Positions 6,640-14,534 of a DNA stretch of 16,070 nucleotides are shown here, one piece after another. The stretch's first letter is position 1. Each line of letters begins with the position of its first letter. The notes beneath the pieces are model-generated. The model saw nothing but the letters and a program-made list of their open reading frames with translations. It was not told the origin of the DNA and searched no databases. Source of the DNA: Thermoprotei archaeon (GTDB taxonomy: Archaea; Thermoproteota; Thermoprotei; Thermofilales; B20-G17); the NCBI GenBank assembly GCA_003649515.1, contig QMSC01000015.1:1-16070 (forward strand), read 5' to 3'. The position numbers and the translations under genes are program-made.

Positions 6640-7487
6640 GTGAAACTACGAGGTTCTCGGACGCTCATTGTCACCTCAACCCAGTTAGAGGCCTAGGGGT
6701 ACGTGCAGGGGAGAAGTTCAAGAAAGTGGGTGGATGGTTTATCGTTGTGGTTAGCCTGCCTCCTTGGTATTATGGAATATCAGTAGGCGACGTTAAGGCT
6801 TACAGAAAATGCTTTGACCTCATGGTTTCTGTGTGTAGAGAATTGAAAGGAATAGGGTTAAAAAGCGCCTTGCATTTAGGCTTTCACCCAGCTGAAGTTG
6901 ATAGATACTCAAGGCTCGGTCTTAGACCCGAAAGGATAAAAAAGCTAGGATTCCAGGTGATCGACTTAGCTGCTAAGTACATAGAAGAGGGCCTGGCTCA
7001 AGGATTTGGAGAGGTGGGTAGGCAACACTATCCAACCTCCAAACTTAACGTCGAAATAGCTGTCAGTATCATGAAGTATGCTCTAATCAAAGCCACAGAT
7101 CTCCGGGCGCCAGTGCACTTGCATTTAGAACAGGGAGGTGAAAAGACGATTGATTGGATCGAGAGAGTTGTTAAGAGCGAGGGGATAGACAGAAGGTTAT
7201 TAATCCTACATCACATCGATCCACTAAGCCTAGGCTGTGCTATTGAAAGGGGTTTTTGGACAACTATCCTCGGAACTAAGGAGAACCTTAAAATAGTTGC
7301 GAAAAATCCGCCTAGATACTTAGTGGAAAGCGATTTCCTCGATGACCCTAAGCGTCCAGGCGCTGTCATAGTTCCATGGTCCGTGCCTAGAGCGTGGAGA
7401 CAAGTTATCGAAAGTGGTTTCTGCAACGAGCAATATGTAAGGGAGGTTAATGTCGCAAACCCCTGCAGGATCTATGGCTTTGAGTGA
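6640..7487 (+). CDS. TatD-like metal-dependent hydrolase; N-terminus out of frame (apparent -1 frameshift)
   Basis: TIM-barrel metal hydrolase related to TatD/amidohydrolases. The metal ligand pattern is present: D-A-H-C-H-L-N near the N-terminus (6660-6680), then E in GFGEVG, HLHLE, LHHID and a late Asp in ESDFLDD. TatD proteins cleave DNA 3' ends or act as unspecified hydrolases; the substrate here is unknown. The first usable in-frame start is GTG at 6726, but that would drop the HxH motif, which is well conserved in the bases before it. From a stop at 6597-6599 to 6726 the frame has no ATG, GTG or TTG. GTG at 6640 lies one frame off; one extra A in the AAA at 6643-6645 would give MKTTRFSDAHCHLNP, a natural N-terminus, with a well-placed TATA. 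So I read the gene as starting at 6640 with a real or sequencing frameshift. ACG at 6648, preceded by GGTGA, is a less likely non-standard start. Confidence 0.78.
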
Positions 7488-7509
7488 GTGATCAGAGATT
7501 TTATATCAT

Positions 7510-7543
7510 TTATATATAAGGATAATAATAAGGTTATATATAA
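7510..7543 (+). promoter_or_regulatory. Twin TTATATATAA boxes upstream of the isomerase-kinase operon
   Basis: The palindrome TTATATATAA occurs at 7510-7519 and again at 7534-7543, 24 bases apart start to start, each preceded or followed by GG. The second box, centred near 7538, would start transcription about 7565, and the short leader then carries GGGGGATC, a Shine-Dalgarno-like run, before ATG 7576. The first box may be an alternative promoter or a regulator site. The spacer 7488-7575 holds no gene. Confidence 0.5.
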
Positions 7544-7575
7544 AATGACAATATTTTCATTGCTGGGGGATCTCC

Positions 7576-8568
7576 ATGCAGTTTAAATTCTCTACGGGTG
7601 TTTGGGTTTTTGGACCTGGAGTCGAGCGTTTCTCACCCAAGGGCTATAGAGAGGATTATCCTATAGTTAAAAGGATCGAGCTTGCGTCGAAGGTCAAGGG
7701 GCTTCAGGGACTTGAGTTCCACTACCCTACTGAGGTATCTCATGAAAACTTAGATGAGGTTAAAGAAGCACTTAAGAAATACGATCTTAAGCCCGTAATA
7801 ATCTTTCCTCATATATTCCATGAGCCTAAGTGGAAGAGGGGAGCGCTTGCAGCACTTGATGAAACTACTAGGAAGGAGGCTGTGAGGATATCAAAGGAGA
7901 CAAAGGATATTGCTGAAGAGCTTGGAGCCGAGATGATAGGAATATGGCCTGGAAGGGACGGCTTCGATTACCCATTCCAAGTGAATTATCTCAAACTCTG
8001 GGATAACTTCATAAACTCCTTAAAGGAGATCGTGGAATATAAACCAGACATAAAAGTTGCACTGGAATATAAGCTGGAGGATCCGCAAAGTTATCTTATA
8101 ATGGGAAATTCTGGACGCGCTATGGCGATAATTCAAGAAATAGGTTCAGATAACGTGGGAGTTAATCTCGAGGTTGCTCACGCATTAATAGCTAGAGAGA
8201 ATGTTGCTGAGACTGTGGTTTTCCTCGCGAGGAGAAGAAGGCTCTTTCACCTACATTTGAACGATACGTTTAGACATTTCGATAACGACTTAATCTTTGG
8301 AAGCGTTAACTTTGTAGAGCTCATGGAAATGGTATACTGGCTTGTGGAGATGAATTACGACAACTGGTTCGGAATAGATGTTTTCCCTACAGTCGAAGAT
8401 CCAGCTGATGTGGTTCAAGAAAGTATAAGTAACGTGCTTTTGGCGTATAAATTACTCGAAAGAATAGGCTTTAAGGAGCTTAGAGAATTCTTGAATAAAG
8501 CAGATCCTATAGCGTCACAGCGCTTTATACGGGAAAGACTCTTTGGAGATATAGCTAAGGAATTATGA
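7576..8568 (+). CDS. Xylose-isomerase-like TIM-barrel protein (probable sugar isomerase or epimerase)
   Basis: A 330-residue AP-endonuclease-2/xylose-isomerase-like TIM barrel. Likely metal and substrate residues sit at strand ends as the family requires: E47 (LEFHYP), E164 (VALEYK), N197/E199 and H202 (GVNLEVAH), H225/H227 with N229-D230 (FHLHLND), and D268 (FGIDVF). The family includes xylose and L-rhamnose isomerases and sugar epimerases; the sugar cannot be told from sequence alone. The ATG at 7576 follows a GGGGGATC Shine-Dalgarno-like run 5 bases upstream. The stop overlaps the next gene, a PfkB sugar kinase, by four bases (ATGA). The pair therefore suggests a pathway in which a ketose or aldose is isomerised and then phosphorylated. 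There is no signal peptide, so it is cytoplasmic. Confidence 0.82.
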   Translation: MQFKFSTGVWVFGPGVERFSPKGYREDYPIVKRIELASKVKGLQGLEFHYPTEVSHENLDEVKEALKKYDLKPVIIFPHIFHEPKWKRGALAALDETTRKEAVRISKETKDIAEELGAEMIGIWPGRDGFDYPFQVNYLKLWDNFINSLKEIVEYKPDIKVALEYKLEDPQSYLIMGNSGRAMAIIQEIGSDNVGVNLEVAHALIARENVAETVVFLARRRRLFHLHLNDTFRHFDNDLIFGSVNFVELMEMVYWLVEMNYDNWFGIDVFPTVEDPADVVQESISNVLLAYKLLERIGFKELREFLNKADPIASQRFIRERLFGDIAKEL

Positions 8569-9578
8569 GAGGCTCGAACATGAAGGTAACGGCAGTGGGC
8601 ATTTTGGTAGCTGACATAATCGCCGCAGAATTGCCTAAAGTAGCGAGTCCAGGCGAAGTAATATTCGCTCCCCGAGGTATTAAAACGAGGATAGGAGGGC
8701 ATCCTGCCAACGTCTCCATAGACCTAGTTAAACTGGGACTTAGAGGCGACGATATAGCAGTCATAGGCGCGGTGGGTGATGACACTTATGGACGCTTTAT
8801 AGAGGAAACCTTGGCCGGTTACGGCATTAAAACTTTTCTCTACAAGGTTAGCGACGTCGGAACCTCGAAGAATTTAATACTTGTAGTGAAGGGCGAGGAT
8901 AGAAGATTTCATGTAGATGTGGGAGCGAACGTTAAGCTCGACCCAATTTTTGTTGAGGAAAAGATTTCCAAGCTTGAGTCCGATATCCTTTATATAGGCG
9001 CTACGGGATGGTTAGGGAATGTCGACTTAAAGCTCCCATATTTCCTTAAAGATGCTAAAGAGAGGGGACAGCTGACCTTTGTAGATATTATAGCGCCTTA
9101 CGGTAAGGAATGGAGCTATATTATTCCTTCACTCGCCTATACTGATATCTTTCACTGCAACTTAGTAGAGGCAAGCAACATCGTAGGAACAAACGATCTC
9201 TCATCAGCTACTAAAGCCTTTTTGGATAAGGGTGTAAAACTAGTAATAATAACCCTGGGAGAGGAGGGACTTTACGCGCGAAGTAAGAAGTGGAGTATAA
9301 GAATGGGAGCATTTAAGGTGAATGTTATCGACCCCACAGGAGCTGGTGATGCGTTCTGTGCGGGTGTAATTTACGAGCTAGTTAGACGCAGGATAGAAGA
9401 TATAGAAGATCTGGGGCTAGATGAGGCGTTAGACATATTAACGTACGCGTCAGCTGTTGGTGCAAGCGCCACTACGAAAGAGGGAACTACAGAGGGCGTT
9501 GAGAGGAGCTTCATCGATAAGCTAGTAGAGGAGCAAGGGGATTTACTCAAGAAGGAGGCTAAAACACAAGTATTCTAA
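8565..9578 (+). CDS. PfkB-family carbohydrate kinase
   Basis: A ribokinase-like sugar kinase of 337 residues, the usual family size. The first signature region is visible as RIGGHPANVSIDLVKLG (42-58), where the Gly-Gly binds the sugar, and IGAVGDDTYGRF follows. The C-terminal PfkB signature DPTGAGDAFCAG starts at D256, with D262 as the catalytic base and the anion hole at Gly259-Gly261. It would phosphorylate a sugar or nucleoside with ATP; the identity of the sugar is unknown. ATG at 8565 overlaps the isomerase stop by four bases. An in-frame ATG at 8580, preceded at suitable distance by GAGAGG and beginning MKVTAVG, matches the family N-terminus better and may be the true start. Translational coupling to the isomerase fits a shared sugar pathway. 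Confidence 0.9.
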   Translation: MRGSNMKVTAVGILVADIIAAELPKVASPGEVIFAPRGIKTRIGGHPANVSIDLVKLGLRGDDIAVIGAVGDDTYGRFIEETLAGYGIKTFLYKVSDVGTSKNLILVVKGEDRRFHVDVGANVKLDPIFVEEKISKLESDILYIGATGWLGNVDLKLPYFLKDAKERGQLTFVDIIAPYGKEWSYIIPSLAYTDIFHCNLVEASNIVGTNDLSSATKAFLDKGVKLVIITLGEEGLYARSKKWSIRMGAFKVNVIDPTGAGDAFCAGVIYELVRRRIEDIEDLGLDEALDILTYASAVGASATTKEGTTEGVERSFIDKLVEEQGDLLKKEAKTQVF

Positions 9579-9640
9579 CTAGTCGAATAGGCATTTTACT
9601 AGGGTAGTCTTTAACAGTGTAAACTTGAGATGAAACAGAC

Positions 9641-9646
9641 TTTAAT
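9641..9646 (+). promoter_or_regulatory. TATA box of the four-gene dehydrogenase operon
   Basis: TTTAAT at 9641-9646 lies about 30 bases before ATG 9674, the distance expected for a leaderless or nearly leaderless archaeal transcript. The 95-base spacer 9579-9673 after the kinase holds no gene, so the dehydrogenase genes look like a separate transcription unit. Confidence 0.4.
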
Positions 9647-9673
9647 TCTTTGCAACATACCAAAATAACTGGA

Positions 9674-11121
9674 ATGGAGGGGATTTCTTTATACCATCTG
9701 AGCCACTAAGAATTACCGAGCATCCGATAATCTCCTTTGAGAGAGGGAGGAGTATAGAATTCATCTTTGAGGGCAAAAAGCTCACAGGGTTTGAAACAGA
9801 TACTATTCTAACAGCTCTTTACGCTAATGGTGTGAAAATATTTTCGTGGAGCCCGAAGCTGGGGAGAGCGCGTGGGGCTTTCTGCATGATAGGTAAGTGC
9901 AGTAGTTGCTTTGTTAAAGTCAACGGACAAGCTTACGTACGAGCTTGCCGTACGCCCTTAAGAGAGGGTATGGTTATTGAGAGGCAGAGAGGGCTTCCTG
10001 AGATACCAAGTCTCTCTCCTGAGAAGGAGAGAATGAGTAGGGAAACTCTATTAGCAGATGTTCTAGTGATAGGTGGAGGACCTGCTGGGTTGGCTGCAGC
10101 GATAAAAGCCGCGCAATTCGGCCTGAATATAATAATCGTTGAGGATCACTACAAGCTAGGGGGACAGCTAATTAAGCAAACTCATAGATTTTTTGGCTCG
10201 AGGGAGCTCTTTGGAGGGCTAAGAGGCTTTCAAATAGCACAGATTCTTGAAAGGCAAGTTAAAGAGTATGGAAATGTAAGAGTGCTGACGAAGACGTATG
10301 CTTATGGAGTTTTCCGAGATCAATGGGTTGGGCTTATTTCTGAAAATTCGGTCTACGAAGCTAAGGCAAAGTGCTACATTCTCGCTACGGGCGCTATGGA
10401 GAATTATCTCGCTTTTCCAGGAAACGATCTACCAGGCGTTATTGGAGCAGGAGGAGCGCAAACGTTGATGAACGAGTACGGGATTCGTCCAGGGAAAAAG
10501 GCGTTAATTGTCGGTGCGGGAAATGTCGGTCTAATAGTCGCATATCAACTGCTACAAGCTGGCGTGAGGGTGAAGGCTGTGCTAGAGATCATGCCTCAAA
10601 TAGGCGGATGGTTCGTCCACGCGGCCAAAATAGCCAGATACGGCGTTCCAATACTCCTACAACATACGATTAAGGAGGTTTTAGGGAAAGATAGCGTGGA
10701 GGCAGCAATTATTGTTAAAGTGGATAAGGATTACTCACCAATACCTGGAACCGAGAGGAAAATCGAATGCGATTTTGTACTTCTCTCCGCAGGGCTCACC
10801 CCAGACACTCGACTTTTATCACAATTTGGAGTCAAGTTGAAATGGGTTCCAGAGCTCGGAGGGCTCGTTCCCCTGAGAACCAAGTATCTCGAAACGACGA
10901 TACCCAACGTTCTCGTAGCTGGTGACATGAGTGGAATCGAGGAGGCTACAACCGCCATTATAGAAGGGTGGATAGCTGGACTTACAGCAGTAGTGAAAGT
11001 CCTTGGTCCCAAATCTGAAGTTCTTAGAGAAAGAGAGCGCCTATTAAAGCTACTTAAGGAATACAGAGCAGCGCCCGTGAGCGAGCGTGTTAAAAGAGGT
11101 CTTAAAAGAGTGATTATATGA
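9674..11121 (+). CDS. Amino-acid/amine dehydrogenase alpha subunit (2Fe-2S + FAD + NAD(P)-type fold); N-terminus out of frame
   Basis: The protein resembles sarcosine oxidase alpha and the alpha subunit of archaeal dye-linked L-proline dehydrogenase. In order: an N-terminal 2Fe-2S ferredoxin domain with C-x4-C-x2-C (FCMIGKCSSC) and a fourth Cys 12 residues later, an FAD-binding VIGGGPAGLA, and an NAD(P)-type VGAGNVG. It passes electrons between the beta-subunit flavin, iron-sulphur centres and NAD(P) or another acceptor. The first standard in-frame start is GTG 9832, but clear family sequence precedes it (PLRITEHPIISFERGR, then DTILTALYANGVKIFS), back to 9646 with no ATG, GTG or TTG. ATG at 9674 is one frame off. 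One extra G in the GGGG run (9679-9682) would give MEGDFFIPSEPLRITEHP, so I annotate from there: about 482 residues. It overlaps the next gene by ATGA. Confidence 0.85.
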
Positions 11122-11615
11122 GCTTTCGGTGCACGGGAATAGTCTCAGTAGATGACCTGAAGAAGCTAGGTCTCTACCCTCCCCCTGAGAGGCTGAAAAA
11201 GGGGCCCGTAGTCTTGGTCGAGTGCCCGGAGGAGATACCCTGCGATATATGTGTCGACGCCTGTCCATTCGGTGTGATAATAAAAGAATCCATTACTAGT
11301 ATTCCGAAGGTTTTGTGGGATAAGTGTACAGGCTGTGGAACTTGCGTGGCAAAGTGTCCAGGGCTCGCTATATTCGTAGTAGATATTTCACATCCAGCTA
11401 AGGCTTCTGTTGTAGTTCCATACGAATTCCTCCCCCGCCCACGCGTGGGCGATAAAGTAGTTTTACTTGGACGTGATGGGAGGAGGCTCGGTTACGGTGT
11501 TGTGAGGGACATCTTTGAGGACAATAAGACTCTTGCAGTTAAAATTGATGTAGCTAGAGAGGTCGCGCTAGAGGTTAGGGGATTTGAGGTTGTGAGGCAT
11601 GAGGAAGAGGGCTAA
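11118..11615 (+). CDS. 4Fe-4S ferredoxin-like electron-transfer subunit of the dehydrogenase
   Basis: A 165-residue protein with two [4Fe-4S] cluster motifs: C36-x5-C42-x2-C45-x3-C49-P and C70-x2-C73-x2-C76-x3-C80-P. The first motif is slightly spread compared with the standard C-x2-C-x2-C-x3-C-P. The C-terminal half (about 100-165) is a beta-rich domain without a known name. Its size and position match the iron-sulphur subunit of the four-part L-proline dehydrogenase type (subunits of about 50, 40, 20 and 10 kDa). It would shuttle electrons from the flavin subunits to an outside acceptor. It starts within the alpha stop (ATGA, 11118-11121) and overlaps the next gene by 17 bases. Confidence 0.85.
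   Translation: MSFRCTGIVSVDDLKKLGLYPPPERLKKGPVVLVECPEEIPCDICVDACPFGVIIKESITSIPKVLWDKCTGCGTCVAKCPGLAIFVVDISHPAKASVVVPYEFLPRPRVGDKVVLLGRDGRRLGYGVVRDIFEDNKTLAVKIDVAREVALEVRGFEVVRHEEEG
11436..11451. repeat. 16-bp perfect palindrome inside the ferredoxin-like gene
   Basis: CGCCCACGCGTGGGCG reads the same on both strands. It lies in the coding sequence (Pro-Arg-Pro-Arg-Val-Gly-Asp), so it is probably an accident of GC-rich codons, though a mRNA hairpin here is possible. Confidence 0.7.
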
Positions 11616-11889
11616 CCCCATTATTGTCTGTAGGTGTGAGGATGTAACTTTAGATGAGGTAGAGAAGATCTTGGAGAAAGGCTACAGAGATCTCGAGTCT
11701 ATTAAAAGGTTGCTTAGGGTTGGAATGGGCCCCTGTCAGGGCAGGACGTGCATACCATTGCTAATAAGATTGCTTGCTCGGAGGCTGAAGAAGGATCCAG
11801 AAGAGCTTTTAATTCCTCCATCTCGGCCACCTTTAACACCTATTCCTATAAGGCTTTTCGTAGAGGATGAGAAGCGTGCTGAAGACTGA
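11599..11889 (+). CDS. BFD-like [2Fe-2S] subunit of the dehydrogenase
   Basis: A 96-residue protein with the BFD-like [2Fe-2S] pattern: C11-x-C13 near the start (VCRCEDVT) and C46-x4-C51 later (GPCQGRTC), the same motif found at the C-terminus of NADH-dependent nitrite reductase and in the sarcosine/hydrogen-cyanide/proline dehydrogenase families. It would carry electrons between the flavin sites. The tail from residue 70 is Pro-rich (PPSRPPLTPIPIR) and probably extended. It overlaps both neighbours (17 and 23 bases), so all four subunits are made from one message. Confidence 0.86.
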   Translation: MRKRANPIIVCRCEDVTLDEVEKILEKGYRDLESIKRLLRVGMGPCQGRTCIPLLIRLLARRLKKDPEELLIPPSRPPLTPIPIRLFVEDEKRAED

Positions 11890-13012
11890 CGTAGTAATTA
11901 TTGGTGGAGGTATAAGCGGTATTTCAACAGCTTTCTGGTTAATTAAGAGAGGCATAAAGAATGTAGTAGTGGTGGAGAAGGCTTACATAGGTTCAGGTTC
12001 GACTTTTAAGTGTGCCACAGGCATTAGAGCTTCGTTTACAAGCGAGGAGCACGTTGTCTTAATGAGGGAGAGCATTAATCTGTGGAAGGCTTTATCGCAA
12101 GAGCTGGGTTTCTCCTACATGAGAGGGGGCTATGTATGGCTTCTTTCTAATGAAGATCAGTTAAAGGCCTTTAGGGAGCTCTCGCGAATACATAACTCCT
12201 TCGGAGTTCCAACCAGAATCATAAGTGTAGAGGATGTTGAGAAGCTGGTTTCTAAAATTGACACGAGGAGTATTTTGTGCGCGCTATACGATCCTCTCGC
12301 AGGTAAAGCTGATCCCTTTGAAGCCTTGTACTCGATGGCTGGGTTCCTTCGGAGTGCTGGTGTCAGGATACTGCAACAAGTAGAAGCCACGAGAATACTT
12401 CAGAATGGCCCCCAAGTAGTAGGGGTCGAAACTACTAAGGGTATAATTCAGGGGCCTATCGTTGTGGTAGCAGCGGGCTATGAAACGAGAGGGCTTGTCA
12501 AAACTGTTGATGTAGACCTTCCTTTAAAAAACGTCCCTCACCACGCGGTCATTACTGAAGCCTACAAACGTGCATTTGATCCTTTACTTGTTGATGCGGC
12601 TTCAGGATCATATCTAGTTCAAACGTTTCACGGAGGCTTTATAATGGGCACAGAAATTGAAGAGCGGGAGGAGGCTCAACCCACGCCTCGAGTAGACTTT
12701 CTGTACAAGGTGGCTAGTGTGTGGATTAAATATCTACCGTGGCTTCGTAATGTGAACTTCTTAAGATATTGGGTTGGGTACTATGTCATGAGTCCAGATA
12801 ATCATCCAATAATCGGACCGCTACCAGAGATTGATGGGCTTTACGTGGCTGCGGGCTTCAGTGGACACGGCTTCATGATGGGCCCCATAGTTGGTAAGAT
12901 CTTAGCTGAGTGGATTATTGACGGCAAGCCTTCCATACCCCAGGCTGCTAGGCTTAGCTATAAGCGCATTGAGGAAGGAAAACTAATTCACGAAAAAGCT
13001 GTAATAGGATAG
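11867..13012 (+). CDS. FAD-dependent amino-acid/amine dehydrogenase beta subunit (DAO fold)
   Basis: The catalytic flavoprotein of the complex, 381 residues, with the N-terminal Rossmann motif VIIGGGISGISTA at 9-21 and a C-terminal FAD-contacting region LYVAAGFSGHGFMMGP. The fold is that of sarcosine oxidase beta, glycine oxidase, D-amino-acid dehydrogenase and the beta subunit of archaeal L-proline dehydrogenase. The substrate is therefore a secondary or D-amino acid: proline, hydroxyproline or sarcosine are the first to consider. The order alpha, ferredoxin-like, BFD-like, beta matches the archaeal L-proline dehydrogenase clusters I remember (pdhA-F-X-B), so I lean that way without proof. 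A convergent gene lies 55 bases beyond the stop. Confidence 0.9.
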   Translation: MRSVLKTDVVIIGGGISGISTAFWLIKRGIKNVVVVEKAYIGSGSTFKCATGIRASFTSEEHVVLMRESINLWKALSQELGFSYMRGGYVWLLSNEDQLKAFRELSRIHNSFGVPTRIISVEDVEKLVSKIDTRSILCALYDPLAGKADPFEALYSMAGFLRSAGVRILQQVEATRILQNGPQVVGVETTKGIIQGPIVVVAAGYETRGLVKTVDVDLPLKNVPHHAVITEAYKRAFDPLLVDAASGSYLVQTFHGGFIMGTEIEEREEAQPTPRVDFLYKVASVWIKYLPWLRNVNFLRYWVGYYVMSPDNHPIIGPLPEIDGLYVAAGFSGHGFMMGPIVGKILAEWIIDGKPSIPQAARLSYKRIEEGKLIHEKAVIG

Positions 13013-13067
13013 TTGTAGATGGCCTTAATTTCATCGGCATGAAGCTTAACTTTTAAAGGTTTTCAGA

Positions 13068-14057
13068 TTATATTGGAGGAGGTTCTGAAATCCTTTCAGC
13101 CTTATTCTTAACCCATTTGAGAAAGCTTTCACTGGGAGGCTCTCTCTCGTAGAGTTCCTTTCTGAAGGCCTCTAACAACCTGTTCTTAAAACCCATATAC
13201 TGTGCCGCAGTAATCGCTAGGTGTTTCCTTTCCCTCGCACTTACTAGGACTTCCTCGCTTTTCTCTTCCCATTCTTTCAGCCGTAAGAGGTGATGCGCTA
13301 TTATTGTCACAGGAATCTTTTTCGCTATCTCGGCCAGATTCTTCATACCAATGCAGACCTCATTCATACTAACTTTGTGTCCAACAAGGTAGAGAGGAGG
13401 GCCTCCTATGATGAGCAAGTCCGCTTTGGTCTTTAAAATGTAGTCAAGAGTTTTTTGGGAAATTGGACCTTGCACATCAGGTGCGTAAACTACTTCCTCC
13501 TTCCCATACTTTATCGACGTCACAAGAACCCATCCTAACTTGCTATCATCGCGTCCATGAGGCAGTGGTTCTGAGAACTCTATATCTGTAGCTAGAAACT
13601 TGAATTTCTTGCCGTCGCAGAATACTACCTCTTTTGCAAGATCTTTAACAGCCTTTAGGAAGGAATGAGCCCTTCTTAATTGTCGGGGGTTTATGTTTGC
13701 TTCCGGACTTTTTATCAAAACTATTTTTCCCTCATATACTTCTCTGAAAATTTCTTCGTTAGTCCACTCAAACCACGAAGTGAAAGGGGGAGTATAATGG
13801 TCTAAGTGATAATGGCTTATCGTTACAATATCGGCTTGAGAAGCATACTCCAAAATTCTCTCACGAGCCTCTTTCACGGCCTTAAACTCCACTGGATGGG
13901 GTGGTAATCCATATCTTAAAGGTGCTAGGGAAACTCCTGCATCCAAAAGTACGGATATATCTGGGGTTTCAATAAAAGTCGCCATGGATCTTACTCCTAA
14001 GCTTTCCTCTGCCAATATTATAACTCGAATATTGTCTAAAAATCGGGTATTATACAT
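13068..14057 (-). CDS. UPF0282-family metallo-beta-lactamase-fold hydrolase
   Basis: A 329-residue cytoplasmic MBL-fold protein with the zinc motif H82-x-H84-x-D86-H87 (TISHYHLDHYTP), a following H in LPHGRDD, an Asp in YAPDVQG and a late His pair in IIAHHLLR. These are the expected metal ligands. It matches the archaeal UPF0282 family, whose substrate is not known to me. The start codon ATG at 14057 overlaps the end of the upstream helical gene by eight bases, so the two are probably translated together. The gene faces the dehydrogenase operon tail to tail. Confidence 0.88.
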   Translation of the reverse strand: MYNTRFLDNIRVIILAEESLGVRSMATFIETPDISVLLDAGVSLAPLRYGLPPHPVEFKAVKEARERILEYASQADIVTISHYHLDHYTPPFTSWFEWTNEEIFREVYEGKIVLIKSPEANINPRQLRRAHSFLKAVKDLAKEVVFCDGKKFKFLATDIEFSEPLPHGRDDSKLGWVLVTSIKYGKEEVVYAPDVQGPISQKTLDYILKTKADLLIIGGPPLYLVGHKVSMNEVCIGMKNLAEIAKKIPVTIIAHHLLRLKEWEEKSEEVLVSARERKHLAITAAQYMGFKNRLLEAFRKELYEREPPSESFLKWVKNKAERISEPPPI

Positions 14058-14496
14058 AACCTCTTAAGCTCTCCTCTTCCTCCTTTTTCTTGAACATATA
14101 AGAAGTTTCACTTAAGATTATTAGAGCCCCCAGTACTAGGCTAAAGAGTTCTTGAACATCCCTAGCGAGAGTTTCTAGAGCCCTTTCTTTAGCCTGGTAT
14201 GAATATAGTAGTGGAATTTTTTCAGCTGCCTCCTTTATTCCCTGAATGTATGAGAGGTTACGCTCATAATATTTTAAGATATCATCTATTATTTTTAAAG
14301 TTATAGGGCTTGCTAGATTAGCGGCTATTTTCTCCTTTAAGATGTCTATGAGCATCGTGATTATTTTCTCCCCTAATTTTATGGCCTTATCGTGCTCACC
14401 TGCAGCTACCGCCTCATTGTACTCCCTATGTAGCCTAGTAAAGTCTTCGTAAAACCTTTTGAGGAAGTTCGCGTCCTCTTCCATCTTAACAACCAT
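14050..14496 (-). CDS. Hypothetical all-helical protein coupled to the UPF0282 gene
   Basis: I do not recognise this 148-residue protein. It is nearly all predicted helix and rich in Glu, Lys and Leu, with a moderately hydrophobic stretch near residues 115-130 (ELFSLVLGALIILSETS), long enough for one amphipathic or weak membrane helix. The first helix pair (FLKRFYEDFTRLHREYNEAV and AGEHDKAIKLGEKIITML) resembles an alpha-hairpin as in TPR or MIT-like repeats, though that is only pattern. ATG at 14496 sits 21-24 bases behind a TATA-like run at 14513-14520, fitting a leaderless start; ATG at 14484 is an alternative. It heads a two-gene operon with the MBL-fold hydrolase, overlapping it by eight bases, so a shared function is likely. 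Confidence 0.72.
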   Translation of the reverse strand: MVVKMEEDANFLKRFYEDFTRLHREYNEAVAAGEHDKAIKLGEKIITMLIDILKEKIAANLASPITLKIIDDILKYYERNLSYIQGIKEAAEKIPLLYSYQAKERALETLARDVQELFSLVLGALIILSETSYMFKKKEEEESLRGYV

Positions 14497-14512
14497 TTGT
14501 TAAACTTAAACT

Positions 14513-14520
14513 CTTAAATA
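14513..14520 (-). promoter_or_regulatory. TATA box of the helical-protein/UPF0282 operon
   Basis: On the - strand TATTTAAG (14520-14513), preceded by a T-run, lies just over 20 bases before ATG 14496. This is consistent with a leaderless transcript. Confidence 0.45.
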
Positions 14521-14534
14521 AAAATAGGTTTTCC

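Noticed and set aside
10371..10673. A 100-codon + strand ORF inside the alpha subunit gene, and similar antisense frames inside the helicase, kleisin and others
   Set aside because: They run out of frame with or opposite to well-conserved proteins and show no domain or start signals of their own.
11436..11451. The 16-bp palindrome, sharing CGCCCAC/GTGGGCG with the ncRNA candidate's stem, as a regulator site
   Set aside because: It lies in the middle of a coding region and the shared 7-mer is short and GC-rich; coincidence is likelier.
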